Notes: generated by a model not told the origin, from the letters alone. A stretch of DNA of 64,000 nucleotides from Ramlibacter paludis (GCF_022012305.1 NZ_JAKLTM010000004.1:372001-436000); one strand, 5' to 3'; positions 42,404 through 51,563 are shown, numbered from the stretch's first letter. Numbers and translations: made by a program.

Positions 42404-43426
42404 TTACTTCTTCGCGCCGCGCAGCTTGGCCAGCGAAGCCTGCGTCTCGTTCCACAGGTCCATGCCGACCTGCGTGCCGATCGAGGCGTTCACCTTGGTC
42501 AGCTTGTCGCGCATGCGCGCGGCTTCGGAAGCGGGCAGTTCGTTGATCTGCATGCCCTTGGCCTTCAGGTCGGCCAGCGCCTTCGCGCCCTCTTCGCGCG
42601 TGTCCTTGCGCTCGAAGTCGCGGCTGGCCTTGGCGGCGTCGGCCAGCACCTTCTGTTCGTCCTTGCTCAGGCCGTCCCACCACTTCTTGCTCACCAGCAC
42701 GATCCACGGGCTGTAGACGTGGTTGGTGACGCTCAGGTACTTCTGCACTTCGTAGAACTTGGACGACAGGATGGTGTTGTACGGGTTCTCCTGGCCGTCG
42801 ACCGTCTTGGTCTCCAGCGCGCTGAACAGCTCCGAGAAAGGCAGCGGCACGGCGTTGGCGCCCAGGGTCTTGAAGCTGTCGAGGTAGACGTTGTTCTGCA
42901 TCACGCGCAGCTTGATGCCGTCCAGGTCTTCCATCTTCTGCACCGGACGCTTGCTGTTGGTCAGGTTGCGGAAGCCGTTTTCCCAGTAGGCCAGCCCGAC
43001 CAGGCCCTTGTCCTGCAGCTTGTCCATCACCTTGGTGCCGATCGGGCCGTCCAGCACGGCGTCGGCTTCCTTGGCGTTGTTGAACAGGAAAGGCGTGTCC
43101 CACAGCGCCATTTCCTTGGTGATGCCCACCAGGGTGGCGGTGGAGCCCACCATCATTTCCTGCGCGCCGCCGATCAGCGCCTGCTGCATCTGCGTGTCCG
43201 GGCCGAGGGCGGCGGCGCCGATGGCGCGCACCTTCATCTTGCCGCCGGAGTTCTTCTCGACCTGCTGGGCGAAGAACTTGGCGGCGCGGCCCTGGTTGCT
43301 GTCCTCGTTGAGGCCGTAGCCGAAGCGGATCAGGCGCGGCTTGATGTCGGCGGCGAAGCCGGCGAAGGGCGCCAGCAGCGCGGCGGCAGCCGCGGTGGCG
43401 AGGACGGTACGACGAATGGCGTTCAT
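42404..43426 (-). CDS. dctP: TRAP transporter substrate-binding protein (DctP)
   Basis: A 340-residue periplasmic receptor of a TRAP transporter. A signal peptide ends near residue 25 (GFAA). DctP features are RLIRFGYGLNEDSNQGRAAKFFAQQVEKNSGGK, VMVGSTATLVGITKEMALWDTPFLF and KMEDLDGIKLRVMQNNVYLDSF. With gluconokinase and the LacI regulator in the same regulon, a sugar acid such as gluconate is the likely ligand (inference). It is the last gene before the terminator at 42352-42380. Confidence 0.94.
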   Translation of the reverse strand: MNAIRRTVLATAAAAALLAPFAGFAADIKPRLIRFGYGLNEDSNQGRAAKFFAQQVEKNSGGKMKVRAIGAAALGPDTQMQQALIGGAQEMMVGSTATLVGITKEMALWDTPFLFNNAKEADAVLDGPIGTKVMDKLQDKGLVGLAYWENGFRNLTNSKRPVQKMEDLDGIKLRVMQNNVYLDSFKTLGANAVPLPFSELFSALETKTVDGQENPYNTILSSKFYEVQKYLSVTNHVYSPWIVLVSKKWWDGLSKDEQKVLADAAKASRDFERKDTREEGAKALADLKAKGMQINELPASEAARMRDKLTKVNASIGTQVGMDLWNETQASLAKLRGAKK

Positions 43427-43462
43427 GGTTTTGTCTCCTGGGACGACGAAGGAAAAGGGAGC

Positions 43463-44755
43463 TCAGCGCATCCACACGACCGGCATGGTGACCAGCTGCG
43501 GGAAAGCGACGAACAGGGCAAGGATGAAGATGTAGGTGACGAGGAAGGGGTTCACGCCCTTGATCACCTGGTGCAGCGAGAGCCGGCCGACGCCGGCCAC
43601 CACGTTCAGCACGGTGCCCACCGGCGGCGTGATGAGGCCGATGGCGCCGTTCAGCACGAACATCAGGCCGAAGTACACGGGGTCGATGCCGGCCTTCACC
43701 GCGATCGGCAGCATCACCGGCGCAAAGATCAGGATGGTGGGCGTGAGGTCGAGCGCGGTGCCGATGATCACCAGCACGATCATCATCACCAGCATCAGCA
43801 GGCGCGGGCTCTGCACCAGCGGGCCCAGCCAGCCGGTCAGCAGGCCCGGCAGGTCGGCCAGCGTGATCATGTAGCTGGCGACCTGGGCTCCCGCGCACAG
43901 GAACATCACGATGGCGGTCGTCTTGGCCGCGCGCACCAGCACCGGGCCGATCTCGGCGATCTTCATTTCGCGATGCACGAACAGCGAGATCACCAGCGCA
44001 TAGAAGGCGGCGACGACGGCGGCTTCGGTCGGCGTGAACACGCCGGTCTTCATGCCGCCGATGATGATCAGCGGCATCAGCATGGCCCAGAAGGCCTTGG
44101 CCGTTGCCTTCAGGCGCTCGCGCATGGGCAGCGGCTCGCCCGCGGGGAGGTCGATGCGGCGCAGCACCCACTTCCACGCGATCACCAGGCCGACGCCCAT
44201 GATCAGGCCCGGCACGATGCCCGAGACGAACAGCGCGGAGATCGAGGTGTTGGTGGTGACGCCGTAGATCACGAAAGGCATCGACGGCGGAATGATCGGG
44301 GCGATGATGCCGCCCGAGGCCAGCAGGCCGGCCGACGTGGCCATGGGATAGCCCTGGCGCTTCATCATCGGCAGCAGGATGGTGGCCAGCGCCGCGGTGT
44401 CGGCCAGCGCCGACCCGCTCATGCTGGCCATCAGCACCGCGGCGCCGATGGCGACGAAGCCGAGGCCGCCGCGGATGTGGCCCACCCAGGCCTGCGCCAT
44501 GTCGATGATCCGGCGGCTGATGCCGCCCGTGTTCATCAGCTCGCCGGCCAGGATGAAGAAGGGCACGGCCAGCAGCGGGAAGCTGTCGATGCCGGCCACC
44601 AGGTTCTGCGCCAGCAGCTGCGTGTCCCAGAAGCCCAGCACCCAGGCCATGCCGGCGCCGGTGAGCACCAGGGCCAGCGCCATGTTCATGCCGATGCCCA
44701 TGAGCACCAGCATGCCGGCGGAGAAAACGACGAAAGCAAGTCCTTCGGGGCTCAT
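43463..44755 (-). CDS. dctM: TRAP transporter large permease (DctM)
   Basis: A 430-residue inner-membrane protein with about 12 hydrophobic helices. Typical segments are PFFILAGELMNTGGISRRIIDMAQAWVGHIRGGLG, MSGSALADTAALATILLPMMKRQGY and GGIIAPIIPPSMPFVIYG. It couples to dctQ 4 bases upstream and forms the membrane part of the transporter with the small permease and DctP. Likely sodium-driven, as known for the family. Confidence 0.95.
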   Translation of the reverse strand: MSPEGLAFVVFSAGMLVLMGIGMNMALALVLTGAGMAWVLGFWDTQLLAQNLVAGIDSFPLLAVPFFILAGELMNTGGISRRIIDMAQAWVGHIRGGLGFVAIGAAVLMASMSGSALADTAALATILLPMMKRQGYPMATSAGLLASGGIIAPIIPPSMPFVIYGVTTNTSISALFVSGIVPGLIMGVGLVIAWKWVLRRIDLPAGEPLPMRERLKATAKAFWAMLMPLIIIGGMKTGVFTPTEAAVVAAFYALVISLFVHREMKIAEIGPVLVRAAKTTAIVMFLCAGAQVASYMITLADLPGLLTGWLGPLVQSPRLLMLVMMIVLVIIGTALDLTPTILIFAPVMLPIAVKAGIDPVYFGLMFVLNGAIGLITPPVGTVLNVVAGVGRLSLHQVIKGVNPFLVTYIFILALFVAFPQLVTMPVVWMR

Positions 44756-44759
44756 CGCA

Positions 44760-45260
44760 TCACTCCACTTCGGCGCCGTGGCCCAGGTCCAGCGGCTCGC
44801 GCTTCACGAGTTCGATCAGCGCCATCACCGCGATGGCGGCGGCACAGAGCAGCGCCGGCAGCGGCAGCAGCGCCGCCGAGTAACCCAGCACCACCGAGTG
44901 GCTCTCCATGCCGACCACCACCTGCTGCCAGGCGCCCCAGGCCAGCAGGCCGCAGGCCAGGATCACCAGCAGGCGGATCACCACGGTCATCGCCAGCATC
45001 GCGCCGGGCCGCTTCTGCAGCAGGCCCACCAGCGAGGTGAAGGCCATGTGCTCGCCGGCCGGATAGGCGGCGGTGGCGCCCAGGAACACCATCCACACGA
45101 ACAGCAGGCGCGAGAGTTCCTCGCTGGCCGCGATGCCGCTTCCGAAACCGTAGCGCAGCACCACGTTGATGAAGACGGCAACGGCCATCACGCCCAGGCA
45201 GGCGGCCATGGCGGCGTTGGTGAAGCGCTGGAAGCGCCCGCTGGCAAGCGGCTGGTTCAT
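44760..45260 (-). CDS. dctQ: TRAP transporter small permease (DctQ)
   Basis: A 166-residue inner-membrane protein with four hydrophobic segments (about 10-28, 46-64, 86-108 and 122-146). SRLLFVWMVFLGATAAYPAGEHMAFTSLV is the DctQ family core. It overlaps gntK by 4 bases (ATGA) and precedes dctM by 4 bases, so kinase and transporter share one mRNA. Confidence 0.93.
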   Translation of the reverse strand: MNQPLASGRFQRFTNAAMAACLGVMAVAVFINVVLRYGFGSGIAASEELSRLLFVWMVFLGATAAYPAGEHMAFTSLVGLLQKRPGAMLAMTVVIRLLVILACGLLAWGAWQQVVVGMESHSVVLGYSAALLPLPALLCAAAIAVMALIELVKREPLDLGHGAEVE

Positions 45261-45760
45261 GCGGCTTTCCTTTCATGCAGCCAGGCGCTGGCCTGGCCAC
45301 GCAGCACGGCGATGGGTTGCAGGGCATCGACGGTCAGCACGCCCGGCTCGCCGGTGGGCGGCTCGAGGGTGGCGAACTGGCTGTCGACCAGGCTGGCGCT
45401 GAAGAAGTGGGCGCCGCGCGCGGAAACGCGGGCCTGTGCGGCCTCGCGCGCGATTTCCATGAAGACGAAGCGCAGTTGCGGCGCGGCGGCGCGCAGCTGG
45501 TCGCGGTAGGCGCGCTTGAGCGCGGAACAGGTCAGCACCAGGCCGTCCGGATGCGCCTGGAGCTGCGTGCCCAGGGTCGCCAGCCAGCCGGCGCGGTCGG
45601 CATCGGTCAGCGCCGTGCCTGCAGCCATCTTGGCGCGGCTTTCGGGGCTGTGGAAGTCGTCGCCCTCGATCAGGGGCAGGCGCTCGCCGCGGGCCAGTTC
45701 GGCCCCCAGGCTGGATTTGCCGCAACCGGCGACGCCCATGATGACGATGCGAGGTCCCAC
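45257..45760 (-). CDS. gntK: Gluconokinase
   Basis: Phosphorylates gluconate to 6-phosphogluconate with ATP. With the start at GTG 45760 the protein has 167 residues, matching the usual length. The P-loop is MGVAGCGKSSLG. FHSPESRAKMAAGTALTDADR and LVLTCSALKRAYRDQLRA are GntK family signatures. A longer frame reaches 45862, but it includes the operator and lacks homology. The GTG lies 1 base after the palindrome at 45762-45775 and has no evident Shine-Dalgarno. First gene of the gntK-dctQMP operon. Confidence 0.9.
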   Translation of the reverse strand: MGPRIVIMGVAGCGKSSLGAELARGERLPLIEGDDFHSPESRAKMAAGTALTDADRAGWLATLGTQLQAHPDGLVLTCSALKRAYRDQLRAAAPQLRFVFMEIAREAAQARVSARGAHFFSASLVDSQFATLEPPTGEPGVLTVDALQPIAVLRGQASAWLHERKAA

Positions 45761-45761
45761 T

Positions 45762-45775
45762 GGATAGCGCTGTCC
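45762..45775. promoter_or_regulatory. GntR/LacI-type operator upstream of gntK
   Basis: GGATAGCGCTGTCC, one mismatch from the perfect palindrome at 45871-45884. It ends 1 base before the gntK GTG, within the expected transcription start region, so it could control the TRAP operon by roadblock. Confidence 0.75.
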
Positions 45776-45855
45776 AAGATAGCCAAAGAAAATGGCGCTC
45801 AACCCTGCGGTATGCGGCTCCCCAGGGCTACGCCGCCGAAGGAAGCCGACCGCGC

Positions 45856-45885
45856 TTGTCAAACGCCATCGGATAGCGCTATCCT
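45856..45885 (+). promoter_or_regulatory. Predicted promoter of the LacI-family regulator gene
   Basis: TTGTCA (45856-45861) and TATCCT (45880-45885) with an 18-base spacer. The -10 box lies inside the operator at 45871-45884, consistent with autorepression. Called by eye. Confidence 0.45.
45871..45884. promoter_or_regulatory. GntR/LacI-type operator upstream of the regulator gene
   Basis: GGATAGCGCTATCC is a perfect 14-bp palindrome with a central CG, as expected for LacI-family regulators. A near-identical copy lies 109 bases away in front of gntK, so both divergent units appear to be controlled by the same protein. Confidence 0.8.
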
Positions 45886-45923
45886 AGCCGCCGAACGAAA
45901 CCCAACATTATAGGGTTTACCCC

Positions 45924-46949
45924 ATGACCGACAAAACCGCCCGGTCCCGGGCCACCGGCCGGGTCACCCTGGCCGACGTGGCCCAGGCCGCGGACGTGAG
46001 CCCGATCACCGTTTCGCGCGCGCTGCGCGGCGAACGCGCCGTCGATCCGGAGCTGGTGGCGCGCGTGCAGGCGGCCGCCAACCGGCTGGGCTACGTGCCC
46101 GACCCCGCCGCGCGCGCGCTCGCCTCGCGCACCAGCACGCACGTGGCGCTGCTGGTGCCGATGTTGTCGAACGCGTTGTTCGTCGATTTGCTGGAAGCGG
46201 CGCAACGCACGCTGGGACAGGCCGGCTACCAGACGCTGATCGGCGTGACGCACTACGACGCGGCGGAAGAGGAGCAGCTGTTGCGCGGCCACATGCTGCA
46301 TCGCCCCGCCGGCATGCTGGTGACGGGCTTCGATCGCAGCGAGGCGACGCGCGCGCTCATTGCGGCCAGCGCCGTGCCTTGCGTGCACCTGATGGAAACC
46401 TCTGCGGCGCCCGGGGTCTACAGCGTCGGCCTGTCGCAGGACGAAGGCAGCGCCGCGATGACGCGCCACCTGCTGGAACGCGGCTGCCGCCGCATCGCCT
46501 TTGCCGCCGCGCAATTGGATCCGCGCACGATGCAGCGGCTGGAAGGCTGGCGCCGCACGCTGCAGGAGGCGGGATTGCATTCGCCGACGCTCGAGTGGCT
46601 GAATCCCGCGCCCTCATCCATCGAGCTGGGCGGCCGGATGTTCGAGCAGATCCTGGGCCAGTCGCCGCCGGTGGACGCCATCTTCTTCTGCAACGACGAC
46701 CTGGCACAGGGCGCCTTGCTCGCCGCGCTGCGCATGGGCGTCGCCGTGCCCGGGCGCGTGAAGATCGCGGGCTTCAACGACCTGACCGGCAGCGACCAGA
46801 TGCTGCCGCCGCTCACCACCGTGCGCACGCCGCGCGGGGAGATCGGCAGCGCGGCGGCGCAGATGCTGGTGAAGCTGATGCGCGGGGAAGCGGTGGAGAA
46901 GCATTGCATCGATCTCGGGTTCGAGATCGTTGTGCGCGGAAGCACCTGA
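45924..46949 (+). CDS. gntR: LacI family regulator of gluconate genes (GntR type)
   Basis: A 341-residue repressor. The LacI DNA-binding domain spans residues about 14-60: VTLADVAQAADVSPITVSRALRGERAVDPE, then the hinge VPDPAARALASRTS. The periplasmic-binding-protein-like effector domain follows (VALLVPMLSNALFVDLLEA, DAIFFCNDDLAQGALLAA). It is divergent from gntK-dctQMP, and two matching palindromes lie in the shared intergenic region. The expected effector is gluconate or 6-phosphogluconate (family knowledge). Confidence 0.92.
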   Translation: MTDKTARSRATGRVTLADVAQAADVSPITVSRALRGERAVDPELVARVQAAANRLGYVPDPAARALASRTSTHVALLVPMLSNALFVDLLEAAQRTLGQAGYQTLIGVTHYDAAEEEQLLRGHMLHRPAGMLVTGFDRSEATRALIAASAVPCVHLMETSAAPGVYSVGLSQDEGSAAMTRHLLERGCRRIAFAAAQLDPRTMQRLEGWRRTLQEAGLHSPTLEWLNPAPSSIELGGRMFEQILGQSPPVDAIFFCNDDLAQGALLAALRMGVAVPGRVKIAGFNDLTGSDQMLPPLTTVRTPRGEIGSAAAQMLVKLMRGEAVEKHCIDLGFEIVVRGST

Positions 46950-46955
46950 TCGGCA

Positions 46956-47040
46956 TGTCATTGCGGGCCTGACCCGCAATCCATCTCCCGTTGCTGGCGC
47001 GGCCGCGGGAGGTGGATCCCGGCTCGAGGCCGGGATGACA
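46956..47040. repeat. 85-bp palindromic dispersed repeat, copy 3
   Basis: It starts TGTCATTGCGGG and ends CCGGGATGACA, with the same internal plan as the copy at 2937-3021, including GCGGG-CCTGA-CCCGC and CCCGGC-TCGAG-GCCGGG. It fills the gap between the convergent gntR and DUF445 genes. The DUF445 stop codon is immediately adjacent. Confidence 0.85.
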
Positions 47041-48318
47041 TCAATGGAACATACCGGGCACGTACGTCAGCAAGTGCAGCAACAACCCGATGACGCCCCC
47101 CACCACCGTGCCATTGATCCGGATCGCCTGCAAATCCTTGCCGATGTTCAGCTCGATCTGCTGCGCCATGTCGTGCGCGTCCCAGTTGCGGATGGTGTCG
47201 CGGATGTGCAGGGTGAGGAACTCCGCGAAGTCCGGCGCCAGGCCGCGCGCCGCTTCTTCCATCTGCAAGGTCAACGCGTGCCGCAGCCCGCTGTCCTGCG
47301 CCAGCTGCTGCCCGATCCACGCACCCGCACCGGCCACGCCGCGGTGAAAGGCTGAATCGGGCCGCCGCAGGTCGTCGGCCAGCCACTGCTTCATGGAGGC
47401 CCAGAGGCCGCCCACGTAGGTGCCGAAGGCGGCGTCGCGCAGGATGTACTCCTTGACCTGCTCGCCGCGCGCGCGCAGCTCCGGCTCCTGCTGCAGCCGC
47501 GTGACGAAGTCGTGCACCGCGCGGTCGAACTGCTGCCGGTACTCGTGCTGCGGATTCGCGCGGATCGCGTCCAGCCGGCCATGCACCGCTTTCGCAATCA
47601 CGCTGGCCGCGTTCTCGCCGATCCAGTGCGTGGGCAGCATCTTCTGCTTCTTCGGATGGTCTTCCTTCAGCCAGGCGACGATCTGCTCGGCGATCCACTC
47701 GCGCGTGGCCGGCCGCTCCAGCCACTCCATCGCCTTGGCGATGCCCTGCTCCAGCAGCCGCTCGTGCCTGTCCTTGCCGGTCAGCGTTTCCAGCACGCCC
47801 GCCAGCGACTGCGTGAGGTCGACGCCGGACAGCACCTCGCGCACGCCGTCGCGCAGCAGCTGCTCGATGCGCGCGTCCTCCACCATGTGCAGCGCGCCCT
47901 CCACGGCGCGCGCCACGTACTGCCCGAGCTGGCGCGTGTTCGCTTCGTCGGTGAGCCAGCGCGCCACGTAGCGCGCGGGGTCGTTCTGCCGGATCAGCGC
48001 CACCAGCGATTCGGGCGCCAGGAACTTCTCTTTCACGAAGGCGGCGAGGTTGTCCGCGATGCGGTCCTTGCTGCGCGGGATGACCTCGGTGTGCGCCGTG
48101 ATGAAGGGAATGCCGGTGGGGATGCGCTTGAACAGCGCGGTGACCGCGAACCAGTCGGCCATGCCGCCGACCATCGCCGCCTCGGCCACCGCGCGCAGCG
48201 CGAGCAGCCAGCGGCTTTCCGGCAGCAGCATGGTGGCGACGAAGACGGCGGCCGCGCCGGCCAGCAGCAGCGAGGCATTGCGCTTGGCGCGGCCCAGCTG
48301 GGCCAGCTTGGCTTCCAC
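47041..48318 (-). CDS. DUF445 family membrane protein
   Basis: A 425-residue protein. N-terminal hydrophobic helices (about 15-40) include LLLAGAAAVFVATMLLPE. AEAAMVGGMADWFAVTALFKRIPTGIPFITAHTEVIPRSKDRIADNLAAFVKEKFL is the DUF445 signature. The middle is helical, and a C-terminal hydrophobic helix (GTVVGGVIGLLLHLLTY) ends the protein. I start at GTG 48318 because AAAGGAG lies 8 bases before it. Function is unknown; relatives are inner-membrane proteins. It lies 14 bases after the preceding gene in the same orientation. Confidence 0.9.
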   Translation of the reverse strand: MEAKLAQLGRAKRNASLLLAGAAAVFVATMLLPESRWLLALRAVAEAAMVGGMADWFAVTALFKRIPTGIPFITAHTEVIPRSKDRIADNLAAFVKEKFLAPESLVALIRQNDPARYVARWLTDEANTRQLGQYVARAVEGALHMVEDARIEQLLRDGVREVLSGVDLTQSLAGVLETLTGKDRHERLLEQGIAKAMEWLERPATREWIAEQIVAWLKEDHPKKQKMLPTHWIGENAASVIAKAVHGRLDAIRANPQHEYRQQFDRAVHDFVTRLQQEPELRARGEQVKEYILRDAAFGTYVGGLWASMKQWLADDLRRPDSAFHRGVAGAGAWIGQQLAQDSGLRHALTLQMEEAARGLAPDFAEFLTLHIRDTIRNWDAHDMAQQIELNIGKDLQAIRINGTVVGGVIGLLLHLLTYVPGMFH

Positions 48319-48332
48319 CCGGATCGCTCCTT

Positions 48333-49181
48333 TCAGCGCGCCGCCAGCTGGCGCGCGACTTCCTTGCGCTTCATCCGCAGGTAGTCGTCGCGCTCCACTT
48401 CGTGCAGCTGGCGCGGATATTTTTCGGTGGCGTCGAACCACGCCTGCAGCCGCCGCTCCAGCTGCTGCGCCGGCGGCACGGCCAGCGAACGGAGGTAGGC
48501 ATCGATGGCCAGGTAGTAGCGCATGGTGTTGCGTTCCACCACGCCGCGCTGGCCGCCGACGTACGCGCCGTTCACCTTGGAGAAGCCCACCTTGTCGTGC
48601 GCGATGGTGGCGAGGTACATCCGCATGGCCAGGCTGCTGGCGCCGCCGTAGCTCAGCGCGTAGCCCATGTGCAGCAACGTGCGGTGGTCGTCCAGCGGAA
48701 CGGCTTCGGCCAGCAGCAGGTAATCGCGCGTGTCGTAAGGCCCGTCGGGCGCGACCATCTGCGCCACGAAGTAGTCCGGCCGCGCCGCGGGAGGCTGCCA
48801 GGCAAAGCGCAGCTGCGTGGCCGCGTCGACCTTCTGTTCTTCCTTCTTGCCCACGCGCACGTCGAGCGTGTCGCCGCTGCGGCGGCAGTACTTGGTGTTC
48901 AGGTGCAGGATCAGGATCTCGCACCATTGGCCGGGATCGGTGAGCGCGGTGCTCACGGCCGCGAAGGGATGCTCCAGCACGGCGTAGACGTCACCCTGGC
49001 TGCGCCGGCCCGCCTCCTCGTACTGCAGCACCAGCGGACCGCCGAAGGCGTTTTCCGCCAGCTGCGGCGCCAGGCTGGCGTGGCGCGCGCGCAGGCCGGC
49101 GGGACCGAGCGCGCCGGCGGCGAAAGCGAAGCTCGGCAGGACAAGCAGGAGGACGAAGGCGAAGCGTCGCAGGAATGGCAT
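48333..49181 (-). CDS. Secreted hypothetical protein, possible START/SRPBCC-like
   Basis: A 282-residue protein with a Sec signal (residues 1-22, SFAFAAG). The mature part has GDVYAVLEHPFAAVSTALTDPGQWCEILILHLNTKYC and later DTRDYLLLAEAVPLDDHRTLLHMGYALSYGG, a pattern seen in SRPBCC-type (START-like) exported proteins. Two Cys near residues 92 and 104 could form a disulfide. The function is not known. It is 20 bases downstream of the MFS gene and 14 upstream of the DUF445 gene. Confidence 0.7.
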   Translation of the reverse strand: MPFLRRFAFVLLLVLPSFAFAAGALGPAGLRARHASLAPQLAENAFGGPLVLQYEEAGRRSQGDVYAVLEHPFAAVSTALTDPGQWCEILILHLNTKYCRRSGDTLDVRVGKKEEQKVDAATQLRFAWQPPAARPDYFVAQMVAPDGPYDTRDYLLLAEAVPLDDHRTLLHMGYALSYGGASSLAMRMYLATIAHDKVGFSKVNGAYVGGQRGVVERNTMRYYLAIDAYLRSLAVPPAQQLERRLQAWFDATEKYPRQLHEVERDDYLRMKRKEVARQLAAR

Positions 49182-49201
49182 GGCGACACCATAGCCCAAG
49201 C

Positions 49202-50365
49202 TCAGGCCCCGCGGCGCACCAGCGGCCACATGGCCAGCAAGCCCAGCATCGGGCCGGGCAGCAGCAGCCATCCGACCGCCGGGCCGATCTCCTCCAGCCA
49301 GGCCGTCGCGAGTGCGATTGCAGCGACGGTGATGCCGAAGCCAATGCTGTTCTGCAGCGCCAGCGCACTGCCTACCAGGTGCGGCGGGCACGCCTGTGCC
49401 GAGAGCGCGGAAAACTGGCCGGAGTCCGCGACCACCGCAACGCCCCAGGCCAGCAGCAGCAACAGGGCCAGCGGCAGCGCCATGGATCCTGCGACGGGGT
49501 ACAGCAGGCACATCGCGCCGGACGTCGCGAGCGCCACGGCCGCCACCCGCGCGCTGCCGAAGCGGCGACTCAACCGGCCGGCCGCGATGCAGCCTGCCGC
49601 GCCCGAAGCGATCACCGCGAACGACAGCCACGAGACGAGCGTGGCATCGCCGTCGCCGACGAGGCGTGCGAGCAGGAACGGCACCACCGTCCAGAAGGCA
49701 TACAGCTCCCACATGTGGCCGAAGTAGCCGAAGGCCGAAGCGCGGAAAGCGGGCAGGCGGAAGGCGCTCCACACTTCGCCCCAGCGCAGGGTGCCGACGG
49801 GCCGCGGCGCCTGGGGTCCGCCGTCGCCGAGCCGGAAAATCGCCGCCGCCGCCAGCAGCGCGAGCGCCGACGAGGTGAGCACGACCGCCTGCCACGGCCA
49901 GCCCGCGCCGGCGGCGCGCACGGCGTGCGGCAAGGCCGTGCCCAGCGTCAGCATGCCGATCAGCAGGCCCAGCGCGCCGCCGGCCTGCCCGCGGCTCCAG
50001 ACGATCACCATCTTCATGCCCAGGGGGTAGATGCCGGCCAGGCACAGGCCCACCAGGACACGCAGCACGAAGCCTTGCGCCGGCGTGCCGGCGAACAGGG
50101 CGAAGGCCGCGTTGAAGGCCGCGCCCAGCACGGCGGCCACCGTGAAGATGCGGCTGGCGGGAAAGCGATCGGCAAGCCCGGTGGCCGCGAAAGCCAGCGT
50201 GCCCGCAATGAAGCCGAGCTGCGTGGCGCCGGCGAGCCAGCCGAACTGCGCCGGCGTCATCGCCCACGCCCGCATGAGGTCCGCTGCGGCGCTGTTCGGG
50301 CTGAACCAGAGCGAAACGCCGAACAGCTGCGCCAGCACGATCACCGCGATCGGATGGCGTCGCAC
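49202..50365 (-). CDS. MFS transporter
   Basis: A 387-residue 12-helix transporter. [23 protein letters not shown] begins helix 1. [29 protein letters not shown] and the conserved [25 protein letters not shown] are MFS repeats. I prefer GTG 50365, which lies 7 bases after the preceding gene's stop. A longer form starting at GTG 50404 would overlap that gene by 32 bases. The substrate is not deducible. Confidence 0.87.
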   Translation of the reverse strand: MRRHPIAVIVLAQLFGVSLWFSPNSAAADLMRAWAMTPAQFGWLAGATQLGFIAGTLAFAATGLADRFPASRIFTVAAVLGAAFNAAFALFAGTPAQGFVLRVLVGLCLAGIYPLGMKMVIVWSRGQAGGALGLLIGMLTLGTALPHAVRAAGAGWPWQAVVLTSSALALLAAAAIFRLGDGGPQAPRPVGTLRWGEVWSAFRLPAFRASAFGYFGHMWELYAFWTVVPFLLARLVGDGDATLVSWLSFAVIASGAAGCIAAGRLSRRFGSARVAAVALATSGAMCLLYPVAGSMALPLALLLLLAWGVAVVADSGQFSALSAQACPPHLVGSALALQNSIGFGITVAAIALATAWLEEIGPAVGWLLLPGPMLGLLAMWPLVRRGA

Positions 50366-50372
50366 GGCGCGC

Positions 50373-51398
50373 TTACGCAGCCCGGTACCAGGCGACGCCG
50401 TCACGCAGCGTCTTCACCGCTTCGCCGCGCTGCACGACGTAGTTCAGGCAGGCCACCGCCTCGCCCGTCGCCATGCCCAGCAGGCCGGCGTCGGATTCCT
50501 CGATGGGTCGGCGGAACAGCGCCGGGAAGACGTCGACCACGCGCCTGGGCTCGCGCAGCAGCTCGCGCAGCTTGGCGAAGGCTTCTTCCTGCCCGCTGCG
50601 CAAGCTGTCTATGCGCGCATGCAGGCCGTGGAAGCAGTCGTTGTGCGCGGGCAGCACCAGCACGTCGTCGGGCACGCGGGCCTGCACCTTGTCGAGGGAC
50701 GCCATCCAGTCGCCCATCGGGTTGGCCTCGGGCTCCATCGGCTGCACCGACACGTTGGACGAGATCTTGGGCAGCACCTGGTCGCCGGAAATCAGCAGCT
50801 TGAGCGCGGGGCAATACAGGCAGGAGTGCTCGGGCGAGTGGCCGTTGCCGCCCACCACTTCCCAGTCGTGCTCGCCGATGCGGATCACCTGGCCGTCTTC
50901 CAGGCGGCGGAAGCTGTCGGGCAGTGTGTAGATGTTCTTGCCGAAGTTGCCGAAGCGCGCGCGGTAGCCTTCGATGGCGCTCGTGCTCCAGCCGGCCTCC
51001 TTGTAGAAGCGCAGGGCGTCGGCGGGCGCTTCACGGCCGGTGTCCGACACCACGACCCGGCAAGCGAGGTATTCGAGGCGTGAGATCCACATCTGCACGC
51101 CGTACTTGCGCGTGAGCCAGCCCGCCATGCCGATGTGGTCGGGGTGCATGTGGGTGACGAAGATGCGCGTGAGCGGCCGGTCGAAGGGCGCCTGCGCGAA
51201 CAGCCTTTCCCAGGCGGAGACGGTGGCTTCGGTGCGCACACCGGTGTCGACCAGCGCCCAGCCCTCGCCGTCGGCGATCGCCCAGACGTTGATGTGGTCC
51301 AGGCGGAAAGGCATGGGCAGGCGGATCCAGTGCACGCCGGGGGCGACTTCGGTGAAGGCGCCGGGGGACGGGGGGGAAAGCTCGGGCATGGGCCTCAT
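50373..51398 (-). CDS. MBL fold metallo-hydrolase
   Basis: A 341-residue metallo-beta-lactamase fold protein. The zinc motif is [14 protein letters not shown] (H-x-H-x-D-H), and the fold continues with [30 protein letters not shown], where the third His and the Asp ligand lie. A C-terminal extension of about 100 residues (winged-helix-like, [15 protein letters not shown]) resembles LACTB2/glyoxalase-like family members. An in-frame ATG at 51389 is possible. It is the first gene of a four-gene - strand unit with the MFS, START-like and DUF445 genes. Confidence 0.9.
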   Translation of the reverse strand: MRPMPELSPPSPGAFTEVAPGVHWIRLPMPFRLDHINVWAIADGEGWALVDTGVRTEATVSAWERLFAQAPFDRPLTRIFVTHMHPDHIGMAGWLTRKYGVQMWISRLEYLACRVVVSDTGREAPADALRFYKEAGWSTSAIEGYRARFGNFGKNIYTLPDSFRRLEDGQVIRIGEHDWEVVGGNGHSPEHSCLYCPALKLLISGDQVLPKISSNVSVQPMEPEANPMGDWMASLDKVQARVPDDVLVLPAHNDCFHGLHARIDSLRSGQEEAFAKLRELLREPRRVVDVFPALFRRPIEESDAGLLGMATGEAVACLNYVVQRGEAVKTLRDGVAWYRAA

Positions 51399-51433
51399 GC
51401 TAACCGGGTCGGTGTCGCGGGGCGGGAGCGCGG

Positions 51434-51559
51434 GGGTCGCTGGCGCGAACCCAGCCTACGGGTGCTGCGCGCTGTGGTGGGGTCGCTGGCGCGAACCCAC
51501 CCTACCGGGAGCGGCACGGAGGTCGGCAGTTCGTAGGGTGGGTTCGCGAATGCGACCCC
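51434..51559. repeat. Triplicated dispersed repeat with inverted copy
   Basis: Copy A (51434-51462) and copy B (51479-51506) share GGGTCGCTGGCGCGAACCCA in direct orientation. Copy C (51533-51559) is the reverse of B with only three mismatches over 27 bases. B and C can fold into a long hairpin. The CCTACGGG core resembles the hairpin at 24249-24275. Confidence 0.85.
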
Positions 51560-51563
51560 ACCA

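Noticed and set aside
48333-50267. A 644-residue fusion frame joining the START-like gene to upstream sequence
   Set aside because: The N-terminal 360 residues are frame-shadow of the MFS gene; a Sec signal begins exactly at 49181.
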